From: Acidobacteriaceae bacterium
Lineage (GTDB): Bacteria > Acidobacteriota > Terriglobia > Terriglobales > Acidobacteriaceae
Reading direction: 5' to 3'
Length of the DNA stretch: 12,437 bases
Assembly (NCBI GenBank): GCA_003135315.1
Contig: PLBD01000625.1
Location: 1 to 12,437, forward strand
Positions 1-6,415 of the stretch are shown one piece after another. How positions within the stretch are numbered: the stretch's first letter is position 1; every line of letters starts with the position of its first letter. A model generated the notes under the pieces. That model saw nothing but the letters and a program-made list of their open reading frames with translations. It was not told where the DNA came from and did not search any database. The position numbers and the translations under genes were made by a program.

Positions 1-280
1 GGACGGCGCGCTGGCCGGGCAGGTGCAAGTCGTGCAGTTCGCCTCCGGGACGGCGCTGACCCCGGCAGGCAGCAGCTATTTCTCCGCCCCGGCGGGCAGC
101 GAGCAGAGCAGCAACGCGCAGGTGGTGCAGGGGGTGCTGGAGAACAGCAACGTCAATCCGATCTCCGCCGGGGTCGAGCTGGTCTCGCTGCAGCGCCATG
201 CCGAGCTGCTGCAGCAGGCGCTCACCGCCTTTCATACCAACTTCAACCGCATCGCGGCGCAGAACCTGCCGCAGATCTGA
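1..280 (+). CDS. flgF: Flagellar proximal rod protein FlgF, C-terminal part (5' truncated by window edge)
   Basis: The reading frame is open from base 2 and runs about 92 residues to a TGA, so the gene begins before the window. The C-terminal half matches the basal-body rod family C-terminal domain. It has a GVLENSNVNPI motif, then a long amphipathic helix with SLQRHAELLQQALTAFHTNFNRI, where the family has its helical coiled-coil end. FlgF forms part of the proximal rod in the periplasm, assembled through the flagellar type III export apparatus. The call of FlgF rather than another rod protein relies on its place directly upstream of flgG, the common flgF-flgG order, and on sequence that differs from the FlgG consensus. 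An internal GTG at base 23 is not a plausible start. The gap to flgG is only 9 bp, so the two are very likely co-transcribed. Confidence 0.8.
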   Translation, partial: DGALAGQVQVVQFASGTALTPAGSSYFSAPAGSEQSSNAQVVQGVLENSNVNPISAGVELVSLQRHAELLQQALTAFHTNFNRIAAQNLPQI

Positions 281-289
281 GGCCCGCCT

Positions 290-1081
290 ATGTTTCGCGC
301 GCTCTATACCGCAGCCACGGGGATGATGGCCCAGCAACTGAATCTCGATAACGTGGCCAACAACCTGTCGAACTCCAGCACCGCCGGCTTCCGCAGCCGC
401 CGGCTGCAGTTCCAGGACCTCATCTACCAGAACCTGGTGATGCCGGGCGCGGCGGCGACGCAGAGCACTACCGTTCCCGCCGGGTTGCAGGTGGGCCTGG
501 GCACGCGCACCGCGGCATCGGAGGTGATCCAGACCCAGGGCGACTTCGACAACACCGGCAATCCGCTGGACCTGGCTATCCAGGGCGCCGGTTTCTTTCA
601 GGTCAAGATGCCGGACGGACAGATCGCCTACACCCGCGCCGGCATGTTCCATCTCGACAACCAGGGCAACATGGTGACCGCCGATGGCAACCCGCTGGAT
701 CCCCAGATCACCATTCCGGCCGACGCGCTGAGCATCACGGTGGGCACCGACGGCACGGTCAGCGTCACCCAGCCCGGGCAGACACAGGCGCAGCAGGTGG
801 GCGCCATACAACTGGCGAATTTTCAGAACCCGGGCGGGCTGAACAGCGTAGGCCAGAACATGTTTTTGCAGACCACCGCTTCCGGTGATCCCATTGTCGG
901 CACCCCGGGCGGCGCCGACGGGCTGGGAACCTTGCAGCAGGGCGTGCTGGAGCAGTCGAACGTGAACATTGTGCAGGAGTTTATCCAGATGATTGTGGCG
1001 CAGCGTTCCTACGAGGCGAATTCGCGGGTGATCACCGCCGCCGACCAGATGCTGCAGCAGCTCAACAACCTGTCCCACTAA
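290..1081 (+). CDS. flgG: Flagellar distal rod protein FlgG
   Basis: This 263-residue protein has the usual FlgG length of about 260. The N-terminal rod motif is present (NVANNLSNSSTAGF, roughly residues 22-35). It is followed by the FlgG-type segment with PAGLQVGLG, TQGDFDNTGNPLDLAIQGAGFF and YTRAGMF. The C-terminus carries GVLEQSNVNIVQEFIQMIVAQRSYEANS and ends in QLNNL, all canonical for FlgG. FlgG builds the distal rod that crosses the periplasm and passes through the P and L rings, whose genes follow. A TGAGG sequence lies 7 bases before the ATG and overlaps the flgF stop, so translation is probably coupled. No signal peptide is expected, because rod proteins leave through the flagellar export gate. 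The downstream gap to flgA, about 70 bp, holds heptamer repeats. Confidence 0.96.
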   Translation: MFRALYTAATGMMAQQLNLDNVANNLSNSSTAGFRSRRLQFQDLIYQNLVMPGAAATQSTTVPAGLQVGLGTRTAASEVIQTQGDFDNTGNPLDLAIQGAGFFQVKMPDGQIAYTRAGMFHLDNQGNMVTADGNPLDPQITIPADALSITVGTDGTVSVTQPGQTQAQQVGAIQLANFQNPGGLNSVGQNMFLQTTASGDPIVGTPGGADGLGTLQQGVLEQSNVNIVQEFIQMIVAQRSYEANSRVITAADQMLQQLNNLSH

Positions 1082-1084
1082 CTG

Positions 1085-1136
1085 CTAGTGGCCGGTGGCC
1101 AGTGGTCAGTGGCTAGTTGTCGGGAACTGCTAATTG
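1085..1136 (+). repeat. Degenerate 7-bp tandem repeats in the flgG-flgA gap
   Basis: Five heptamers stand head to tail from 1085 to 1119: CTAGTGG, CCGGTGG, CCAGTGG, TCAGTGG and CTAGTTG, consensus roughly YHAGTGG. They are followed after a few bases by AACTGCTAATTGC (1124-1136), which resembles the heptamers downstream of flgL in the opposite orientation. The run starts just after the flgG stop and ends just before the flgA ribosome-binding site. No coding role is apparent. It could be a simple-sequence insertion or a structured mRNA spacer. Confidence 0.7.
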
Positions 1137-1151
1137 CGGAGACACAGGGCG

Positions 1152-1766
1152 ATGCGGCGCGGAAAACATTTCGGCCCGAAACAGAAGCGAAGCTGGCTGT
1201 TCGTCATTGCCGCATTGCTGCCGCTGGTGCAAGTCGTGGCGGCGCTGCCGAATCCATCGCCCCTGCAGCAGCAGGCGGCCGAGGCGGTGGTCCGGGACAT
1301 GCGATTGCAATCGGAGAGCAGTCTGGTAGAGCGCAACCTCGAAGTGCTGGCGCCTTTCACCGCGCTGCCGGCGGGCGCGGCGCTGCACGTGGTTTCCGCC
1401 CGGGCCAGCTTCGCCGCCGGCACCTGGATGCTGCGTCTGGACTGCGCGTCTCGGCGCGACTGCCTGCCCTTCCATGCAGTGCTGCGGATGCCGCCGGGCG
1501 ACCGTCTGGTGCAACCCGACGGTGCGCCGGTTACGGCGAAGCTCCTGAACATAACGGCGGGCAGGCCGGCGATCGCTACCGCTCTGGCCCGCCGCGGCGA
1601 TCAGGCGGATCTGGTTGAGGAATTGCCCGGGCTGCGGCTGCGGGCGAAAGTGCTTTGCCTGGAGTCGGGCGGCCTGGGCGATCGCATCCGGGTGGAGAAC
1701 CGGGCAACGCATCGCGTGCTGCTGGCTACGGTCGCGGGCCAGGGCCTGGTGAGGGTGACCCGATGA
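1152..1766 (+). CDS. flgA: Flagellar basal-body P-ring formation protein FlgA
   Basis: FlgA is a periplasmic chaperone that helps FlgI polymerise into the P ring. I place the start at ATG 1152, giving 204 residues, because GGAGA at 1138-1142 lies 9 bases upstream. An in-frame TTG at 1134 precedes this Shine-Dalgarno and is unlikely. A basic N-terminus and a hydrophobic stretch (LFVIAALLPLVQVVAA) form a Sec signal peptide. The middle contains the family's Cys-containing strand region (LDCASRRDC). The C-terminal SAF-type domain is clear from LRLRAKVLCLESGGLGDRIRVENRATHRVLLATVAGQGLVRV, seen here in pieces: the ESGGLGDRIRVEN motif and the final GxGxVxV strand. Its TGA overlaps the flgH ATG (ATGA). 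Overall conservation is modest, as is usual for FlgA, but the C-terminal domain and position make the call firm. Confidence 0.92.
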   Translation: MRRGKHFGPKQKRSWLFVIAALLPLVQVVAALPNPSPLQQQAAEAVVRDMRLQSESSLVERNLEVLAPFTALPAGAALHVVSARASFAAGTWMLRLDCASRRDCLPFHAVLRMPPGDRLVQPDGAPVTAKLLNITAGRPAIATALARRGDQADLVEELPGLRLRAKVLCLESGGLGDRIRVENRATHRVLLATVAGQGLVRVTR

Positions 1767-2485
1767 GAACGCTGCGGCGAGCGTTGCTGGTCAGTGCGAT
1801 GGTCGCGGTGCTGAGCTGTGGCGCTGTCTGCGCTGCCAATACCAATACCAAGGCCAGGAAAAACTCCCCTCAGCCGCTGACCTCGCTGCAGCAGTTTCTG
1901 GCGCGGGTGCAGGGCCAGCCGGTTCCGGTGACCACCGCCCTCGGCAGCCTGTGGCCGCTGCAAGGCAGCCTGCTTACCGATCTGGCGACCGACTACAAGG
2001 CGCGCCGGCTGAACGATCTGGTCATCATCAGCATTGTGGAGCAGACCCTGGCGCAGGCCGAGCACGATGTGACCGCGCAGCGGGCCTTCACTTCGGGCTC
2101 CGGGATAACGGCCATCGCCGGCCAGGTCAATACCGCTTCGTTCAATCCGCTCTATGGCCTGACCTCCAGCAGCAACCTGAAGGGCGCTGGCGCCGCCAAC
2201 AGCACGACCCTGTTGCAGGCCAACATTTCCGGACGCGTAGTCGCGGTGCTACCCAACGGCAATCTTGTCGTCGAGGCCGAACGCCAGGTCAGCTTTAACC
2301 AGGAAGACCAGACCATCATCCTGCGCGGGGTGGTGCGGCCCGGCGACATCCTTTCCAACAACTCCGTGCCCTCAACCTCGCTCAGCGATCTGGAGCTGGA
2401 AGTGAAAGGCAAGGGCGTGGTCAGCGACGCCGTGCGGCAACCCAACGTGTTCGTGCGGCTGCTGATGAAGCTGTTGAACTTCTGA
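1763..2485 (+). CDS. flgH: Flagellar L-ring protein FlgH
   Basis: FlgH is an outer-membrane lipoprotein that forms the L-ring bushing around the distal rod. I choose ATG 1763, giving 240 residues. It overlaps the flgA stop and has GAGGGTG a few bases upstream, and the protein then opens directly with a signal peptide (MRTLRRALLVSAMVAVLSCG). A Cys follows VLS, which is a weak but usable lipobox. Cleavage after VCA by signal peptidase I is an alternative. Family hallmarks follow: SLWPLQGSLLTDL, then YKARRLNDLVIISIVEQT, and the C-terminal half with VVAVLPNGNLVVEAERQVSFN, RGVVRPGDI, NNSVPSTSLSDLELEVKGKG and the terminal VRLLMKLLNF. Length is near the usual 230 residues. The stop TGA shares its last base with the flgI start. 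The gene's presence shows that the cell has an outer membrane. Confidence 0.96.
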   Translation: MRTLRRALLVSAMVAVLSCGAVCAANTNTKARKNSPQPLTSLQQFLARVQGQPVPVTTALGSLWPLQGSLLTDLATDYKARRLNDLVIISIVEQTLAQAEHDVTAQRAFTSGSGITAIAGQVNTASFNPLYGLTSSSNLKGAGAANSTTLLQANISGRVVAVLPNGNLVVEAERQVSFNQEDQTIILRGVVRPGDILSNNSVPSTSLSDLELEVKGKGVVSDAVRQPNVFVRLLMKLLNF

Positions 2486-3606
2486 TGAAACTCAGGCGAC
2501 AACTCGGGCTCTCCTTGTGCTGGTGGCTGGGGCTCGCCGTCGCGTTCCTCCCGGCGCAGGAGACGACCACCCATCTGCCCATTCGCGATCTGGCGTCGAT
2601 TGAAGGCGTGCGCGAGAACCCGCTGATCGGCTATGGCATGGTGGTGGGCCTGGCCGGGACCGGCGACCGCCAGCAGACCATGTTCAGCGTTCAGACCCTG
2701 GCAAACATCCTGCAAAAGATGGGCGTGCAGATTCCGGTGGCCTCGGTGAGCGTGAAGAATGTGGCCGCGGTTTTCGTTACCGCCTCGCTGCCTGCGTTCG
2801 CGCGCCCGGGAACGCATATCGATGTCACCGTGTCTTCTATCGGCGACGCCAAGACCCTGGAGGGCGGCACGCTGCTGCTGGCCCCGCTCTATGCCGCCGA
2901 CGGGCAGGTTTATGCCGAAGCCCAGGGAGCGGTAACGCTCGGCGGATACACCGCCGGCAAGTCGGGAGCGAATTCCAAGCAGGTGAACCATCCCACCGCC
3001 GGCCGCATCCCCAACGGCGCGCTGGTGGAGCGCGACGCCTCCATCGACCTGCACAAGCTGTCCCGGATTTCGCTGCTGGTACGCGACCCTGATTTTCGCA
3101 TTACCCGCGACATGGCGGCGGCCATCAATCAGGAAATGGGACGTCCCATGGCGACGGCCATCGACAGCGGCCGGGTGGAACTCGACGGCATGCCCGCGGC
3201 CGGCCTGCCGGATTTGCTGGCGCGCCTGCTGAGCCTGAGGGTCGAGATCCATCCCCGCGCCCGGGTGGTGGTCAGCGAACGCACCGGGACCATCGTCATG
3301 GGCCGCGACGTGCGGCTGAGCGCGGTCTCCATCCTGCATGGCGATCTGTCGATTGAGATTGCCACCGATTATCAGGTGTCGCAGCCCTTGCCCTTCAGCA
3401 ATACCGGGCAGACCACGGTGGTCCCGGAGACCACGGTGGAAAGCAAGGACGAGAAGGTCAAGCGCATCGAGCTGGGCGAAGGCGCCAGCGTCGAGCAGTT
3501 GGTGAACGGCCTGCAAGCCATTGGGGCGACGGCCAGGGACATGATCGCCATCCTGCAGGCCATCAACCCGGCAGGCGCGCTGGAGGCCGACCTGGAGGTG
3601 ATCTGA
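2485..3606 (+). CDS. flgI: Flagellar P-ring protein FlgI
   Basis: FlgI is a periplasmic protein that assembles into the P ring in the peptidoglycan layer. The 373-residue product begins at an ATG overlapping the flgH stop (TGATG), pointing to translational coupling, since no strong Shine-Dalgarno is visible. A Sec signal peptide (LGLSLCWWLGLAVAFLPAQ) precedes the mature start near QETTTHLPIRDLASIEGVREN. Highly conserved FlgI blocks are present: NPLIGYGMVVGLAGTGD, VKNVAAVFVTASLP, RPGTHIDVTVSSIGDA, GGTLLLAPLYAADGQVYA, AQGAVTLGGY, GRIPNGALVER, ERTGTIVMG, and near the end GASVEQLVNGLQAIGATARDMIAILQA. The mature protein has no cysteine, so disulfide stabilisation, described for enterobacterial FlgI, cannot apply here. 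The gene sits between flgH and the rod-binding gene, in standard order. Confidence 0.97.
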   Translation: MKLRRQLGLSLCWWLGLAVAFLPAQETTTHLPIRDLASIEGVRENPLIGYGMVVGLAGTGDRQQTMFSVQTLANILQKMGVQIPVASVSVKNVAAVFVTASLPAFARPGTHIDVTVSSIGDAKTLEGGTLLLAPLYAADGQVYAEAQGAVTLGGYTAGKSGANSKQVNHPTAGRIPNGALVERDASIDLHKLSRISLLVRDPDFRITRDMAAAINQEMGRPMATAIDSGRVELDGMPAAGLPDLLARLLSLRVEIHPRARVVVSERTGTIVMGRDVRLSAVSILHGDLSIEIATDYQVSQPLPFSNTGQTTVVPETTVESKDEKVKRIELGEGASVEQLVNGLQAIGATARDMIAILQAINPAGALEADLEVI

Positions 3607-3608
3607 TT

Positions 3609-3959
3609 ATGGCGTCTGCGATTTCCGCGCAAAGTTATGTCTCTGCTGCCGATGGGCAGGCGGCGCCTGCGCCGAAGCTGGTGAAGGCGGCGCGCGAGTT
3701 CGAGGCCATCCTGCTCCAGAGCTGGCTGGAGAAGATGAACAAAAGCTGTCTGGGGACGGAAGAGAGCCAGGACCCGGCGCACGATACCGTGAGCAGCCTG
3801 GGGACGCACGCCATTGCCACGGCGCTGGCGGCGCGGGGAGGCATCGGCATTGCCGACATGATTCTGCGGCAGCTCCAGCGCAAGCCGCAGCCCGGCCGGG
3901 ATGGGGAACCAGTCCCGCCGGAGGCCGCCGCTAATCTCGATGGAGACCCTGGCCGATAG
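3609..3959 (+). CDS. flgJ: FlgJ-like rod-binding protein without muramidase domain
   Basis: This 116-residue protein matches the N-terminal rod-binding domain of FlgJ: a variable leader, then LVKAAREFEAILLQSWLEKMNKS (about residues 24-46) and a helical stretch ending GGIGIADMILRQLQR. The FEAxxLQ...LEKM pattern is the core of this domain, which caps the growing rod during assembly. The C-terminal peptidoglycan hydrolase domain of enterobacterial FlgJ is absent. The remaining tail is short, Pro- and Gly-rich, and probably disordered. Such single-domain versions are common outside Gammaproteobacteria, where a separate lytic enzyme opens the wall. GGAGG at 3594-3598 lies 10 bases before the ATG, and only 2 bp separate the gene from flgI. 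It is the last gene before the sigma-28 promoter, so it likely closes the early operon. Confidence 0.87.
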   Translation: MASAISAQSYVSAADGQAAPAPKLVKAAREFEAILLQSWLEKMNKSCLGTEESQDPAHDTVSSLGTHAIATALAARGGIGIADMILRQLQRKPQPGRDGEPVPPEAAANLDGDPGR

Positions 3960-3999
3960 TTATGAAAGAGCGTCGGGAGAAAATTCGCTCGCCCAAAAT

Positions 4000-4026
4000 T
4001 AAAGTCTTCTCACGAATTGCCGATCC
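4000..4026 (+). promoter_or_regulatory. Sigma-28 (FliA) promoter for flgM and downstream genes
   Basis: TAAAGTCT at 4000-4007 and GCCGATCC at 4019-4026 are separated by exactly 11 bases. The enteric FliA consensus is TAAAGTTT-N11-GCCGATAA, so 13 of 16 consensus bases match with perfect spacing. Transcription would start a few bases after 4030, leaving a leader of roughly 30 bases before the flgM ATG. It is the only well-matching site of this type I found in the window, and it sits in the one sizeable gap of the flagellar block, directly ahead of the gene for the sigma-28 antagonist. The match is direct; activity is inferred. Confidence 0.82.
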
Positions 4027-4064
4027 CATACTTGCAAGGCAATCCCGTGGAACGAGGTCCTGCG

Positions 4065-4379
4065 ATGAGAATTGATTTAAATCCGTCTTCGCTGCCGGAG
4101 CTGGCGCGAAGCAATGGTGCGGCGGGCGCGGCCCAGCCTGGGCAGCCAACCGTCGGCAATCCAGCCGATGCCGCCACCGCTGCCACCACTGATGACGTCG
4201 CCCATCTGTCGACCGGCAGCGACGCGGTACAGCGGCTGAAGACGCAACTGGATGCCGTGCCCGACGTCCGGCAGCAGCGGGTGGACGCGTTGCGCCAGGC
4301 GGTAGCTGACGGCAGCTTCCAGGTCTCGCCGCAGCAGATTGCGGAAGCCATGCTGGCGGGCGACGCGATCGGGAAATAG
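4065..4379 (+). CDS. flgM: Anti-sigma-28 factor FlgM
   Basis: FlgM binds FliA (sigma-28) and holds late flagellar genes off until the hook-basal body is complete, when FlgM is exported. The 104-residue product is near the usual 95-105. The start is ATG 4065, with GAGGT 6 bases upstream. The longer in-frame TTG at 4017 lies inside the promoter's spacer and can be excluded. The first half is low-complexity and Ala-, Pro- and Gly-rich, as expected of the disordered export region. The second half has the family pattern: DDVAHLSTGSDAVQRLKTQLDAVPDVRQQRVDALRQAVADGSFQVSPQQIAEAML, in which V-R-x-x-R-V, the short DGSFQV strand and the final IAEAML helix form the sigma-binding region. Being under a FliA-type promoter, it should form a negative feedback loop. 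Confidence 0.9.
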   Translation: MRIDLNPSSLPELARSNGAAGAAQPGQPTVGNPADAATAATTDDVAHLSTGSDAVQRLKTQLDAVPDVRQQRVDALRQAVADGSFQVSPQQIAEAMLAGDAIGK

Positions 4380-4413
4380 AGCATTGCTCCCGTGAGTAGC
4401 AGGGGGTGTGGTT

Positions 4414-4623
4414 GTGGAGTTCAGCACCGGACGCCTGGAAGCCTCGACGCGGATTGAAGAGCGTTCCTCGCCCCCGTCCGCCGAGGAACGCCGCCGGCGC
4501 GCGCCCCGCCGTCACCCGGACAACTCCCCGGACTTGGCGGAAGACGAACTGCTGACGCTGGCGGACGACGAATTGCAGGCTGGGCCGGATCCCGAAGCCC
4601 ATCAGCTGGACGATCTCGCCTGA
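4414..4623 (+). CDS. Small charged protein of unknown function between flgM and the flgN-like gene
   Basis: I do not recognise this 69-residue product. AGGGGG at 4401-4406 fits GTG 4414 with a 7-base spacer. The in-frame GTG at 4408 is too close to it. The protein has three zones: an ordinary N-terminus, an Arg-rich middle (EERRRRAPRRH, about residues 24-34) and a strongly acidic Leu-containing C-terminus with LAEDELLTLADDELQ and a final HQLDDLA. There is no signal peptide or membrane segment. The ORF fills the space between flgM (34 bp away) and the flgN-like gene (12 bp away), with high GC at third positions like its neighbours, which supports a real gene. Position implies FliA-dependent expression and perhaps a role as a partner of FlgM, the chaperone or the junction proteins, but that is inference only. 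Confidence 0.62.
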   Translation: MEFSTGRLEASTRIEERSSPPSAEERRRRAPRRHPDNSPDLAEDELLTLADDELQAGPDPEAHQLDDLA

Positions 4624-4635
4624 GGGAGGCGCAAC

Positions 4636-5031
4636 ATGACAAGCGTCGCGGCGGCCGCAAACCCAGTCCCAGCCCCGCTGTCCCCGATGGACCAGGAACT
4701 GGTGCTGCTGGAGACCTTGAAGTCCCTGCTGGAAGAGGCGATGCGCTCGCTCAGCGGCGGCGAAGCCTTACCTCTGCTGGAAGTGAGCCGCCAGATCGGC
4801 GTGACCGCGCAGGAATTGATGGCATTCTCCCTTCAGTTGGGCTGTCTGCCCTGGACGCCGGAAGCGCAGCAGCAAAGACGCAAGCTGCTGGCCGAACTGG
4901 GCCAGCAACGCGCTTTTTGCCGCGCCATGTTACGGCGCTGGCGGCGCTCCATCGTGCTGCGGCAGCAACTGCTGGGATTGCAATCCGAGCCGGCGCCTTA
5001 CACCGAATCCCTGCCGGCGGGCTGGAGCTGA
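4636..5031 (+). CDS. flgN: FlgN-like flagellar export chaperone
   Basis: FlgN binds the C-terminal ends of FlgK and FlgL in the cytoplasm and delivers them to the flagellar export apparatus. This 131-residue protein is predicted to be nearly all helical with many Leu and Gln and no signal peptide. It contains LVLLETLKSLLEEAMRSLSGG near residues 23-43 and a long second half with repeated Leu/Gln/Arg heptads, consistent with the antiparallel helices of FlgN. Sequence identity to the family is weak, so the call depends mainly on length, helical pattern and position: immediately upstream of flgK and 1 bp from it, as in many flgM-flgN-flgK-flgL clusters. The ribosome site is strong (GGGAGG, 4624-4629, 6 bases before ATG). 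Some annotation pipelines would leave it hypothetical. Confidence 0.68.
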   Translation: MTSVAAAANPVPAPLSPMDQELVLLETLKSLLEEAMRSLSGGEALPLLEVSRQIGVTAQELMAFSLQLGCLPWTPEAQQQRRKLLAELGQQRAFCRAMLRRWRRSIVLRQQLLGLQSEPAPYTESLPAGWS

Positions 5032-5032
5032 A

Positions 5033-6415
5033 ATGAGTGGACTGACAGGCACCATGTGGATTGCGCTCAATGCCCTGGAAGCGCAGCAGGTGGGAATGGA
5101 AACCACTGCCAACAACGTCGCCAACCTGAATACCCCGGGCTACAGCCGGCAGGTGCCGGTGTTCCAGGAAGCCCCGCAGTATCTTGAGGGCAGTCTGGTG
5201 GTGGGCGGGGGCGTCGAGGTCGAGGGCATCCAGAGCCTGCGCGACAACCTGCTGGACCTGCAGATCAGCGAGGAAACCCAGCAGCAGGGCAACGCGCAAG
5301 CCTACGTCAACGCCATGGACCAGGTGCAGACCCTTTTCCCCGACGACACGACCGGCATCGGCCAGCAGATCAGCGCCTTCTTCCAGAGCATCAACAGTCT
5401 TTCCACCGATCCTTCCGACACCACGCTGCGCCAGGGTATGCTGACTGCGGCCCAGAACATGGCCACGTCCTTCAACAACACGGCCGGGCAGCTGACCAGC
5501 GTAAGGCAGCAACTCGACGGCGACGTCCAGCAGCAGGTGCAGCAGGTCAATCAACTGACACAGCAGATTGCGACCATCAATGCCAACCTGCCCGACGTGG
5601 GCAACGCCACCCAGGAATACGGCTCCCTCATCGACCAGCGCAGCGCCCTCATCCAGCAACTGTCCGGCCTGATCGATGTTTCGCAATTGACCGAGGGCAA
5701 CTCGTTGACCTTGACCACAAAGCAGGGCGCCGCGCTGGTGGTCGGCGGCCAGGCCTACGCTCTCAGCACCGCGCCCGGCAGCGATGGAGTGCAGCACGTT
5801 TACTCCTCGCAGGGCCAGGACATCACCGGGGAAATTTCCGGCGGGCAGCTGGGCGGCACGCTCGCGGCCCGCGATCAGACCGTCCCCTCGCTCCAGACCC
5901 AGCTGGACTCGCTGGCCGGCGGCCTGGTGACCGCCTTGAATACCGCCCAGTCCAAGGGCACGGACATGTATGGCAATTCCGGCGACAAACTGTCCAACCT
6001 GTTCGAACCGGTTACCGGCGCGGGTGCGGCAGCCGACATGGCGCTGGCCATCAGCGACCCGAACCTGATCGCCGCCAGCTCCGATGGCACGCAGGGCAGC
6101 AATGGCAACCTGGCGAACTTTTCGGCGGTTGCCAATACGGTCATCTCCAACGGCCAGACGCCCAGCGGCGCCTACGGCAATCTGGTGTTTCAGGTGGGCA
6201 CCGCGGTCAGCAACCAGACCAGCGAACTCGATGCCAGCAATGCCATGTTGCAGCAACTCCAGCAGCAGCAATCTTCCGTCAGCGGGGTTTCGCTCGACCA
6301 GGAAGCGTCCAACCTGATGCTGTATCAGCAGGCCTATCAGGCATCGGCCCAGGTCATCACCACCGTCAGCCAGATGATCGACACCCTCATGAACGTGGGA
6401 GCCGGTTCTTCATGA
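5033..6415 (+). CDS. flgK: Flagellar hook-associated protein 1 FlgK
   Basis: FlgK is the first hook-filament junction protein, exported and assembled on the hook tip. The product is 460 residues, shorter than the roughly 545 of enterobacteria, so the variable central domain is reduced. The N-terminal axial motif is plain: TMWIALNALEAQQVGMETTANNVANLNTPGYSRQ, with the invariant NNVANxNTPGYSRQ near residues 27-40. A helical region with ALIQQLSGLIDVSQL follows. The C-terminal axial helix reads VSLDQEASNLMLYQQAYQASAQVITTVSQMIDTLMN, matching the family end. GGAG at 5024-5027 precedes the ATG by 5 bases, overlapping the end of the flgN-like gene. The TGA overlaps the flgL start (ATGA). A Gln-rich tract (LQQLQQQQSS) precedes the final helix. 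No cysteine is seen, as usual for axial proteins. Confidence 0.96.
   Translation: MSGLTGTMWIALNALEAQQVGMETTANNVANLNTPGYSRQVPVFQEAPQYLEGSLVVGGGVEVEGIQSLRDNLLDLQISEETQQQGNAQAYVNAMDQVQTLFPDDTTGIGQQISAFFQSINSLSTDPSDTTLRQGMLTAAQNMATSFNNTAGQLTSVRQQLDGDVQQQVQQVNQLTQQIATINANLPDVGNATQEYGSLIDQRSALIQQLSGLIDVSQLTEGNSLTLTTKQGAALVVGGQAYALSTAPGSDGVQHVYSSQGQDITGEISGGQLGGTLAARDQTVPSLQTQLDSLAGGLVTALNTAQSKGTDMYGNSGDKLSNLFEPVTGAGAAADMALAISDPNLIAASSDGTQGSNGNLANFSAVANTVISNGQTPSGAYGNLVFQVGTAVSNQTSELDASNAMLQQLQQQQSSVSGVSLDQEASNLMLYQQAYQASAQVITTVSQMIDTLMNVGAGSS

Noticed and set aside
2152..3516. Long minus-strand ORF of 454 codons opposite flgH and flgI
   Set aside because: The plus-strand genes are unmistakable; the antisense ORF is His-, Arg- and Gln-rich in a way typical of shadows of GC-rich genes.
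3630..3655. Second sigma-28-like match (CAAAGTTA ... GCCGATGG) inside the start of the FlgJ-like gene
   Set aside because: The spacing between boxes is 10 bases, not 11, each box has two mismatches, and it lies within coding sequence with a much better site 370 bp downstream.
3962..4075. A 37-codon ORF (ATG 3962) between the FlgJ-like gene and flgM
   Set aside because: It runs across the sigma-28 promoter and into flgM in another frame, has no ribosome site, and its product resembles nothing known. Chance is the simpler explanation.
4751..6271. Long minus-strand ORF of 506 codons opposite the flgN-like gene and flgK
   Set aside because: It is an antisense shadow of flgK with no recognisable domain, and the plus-strand frame has clear family motifs.
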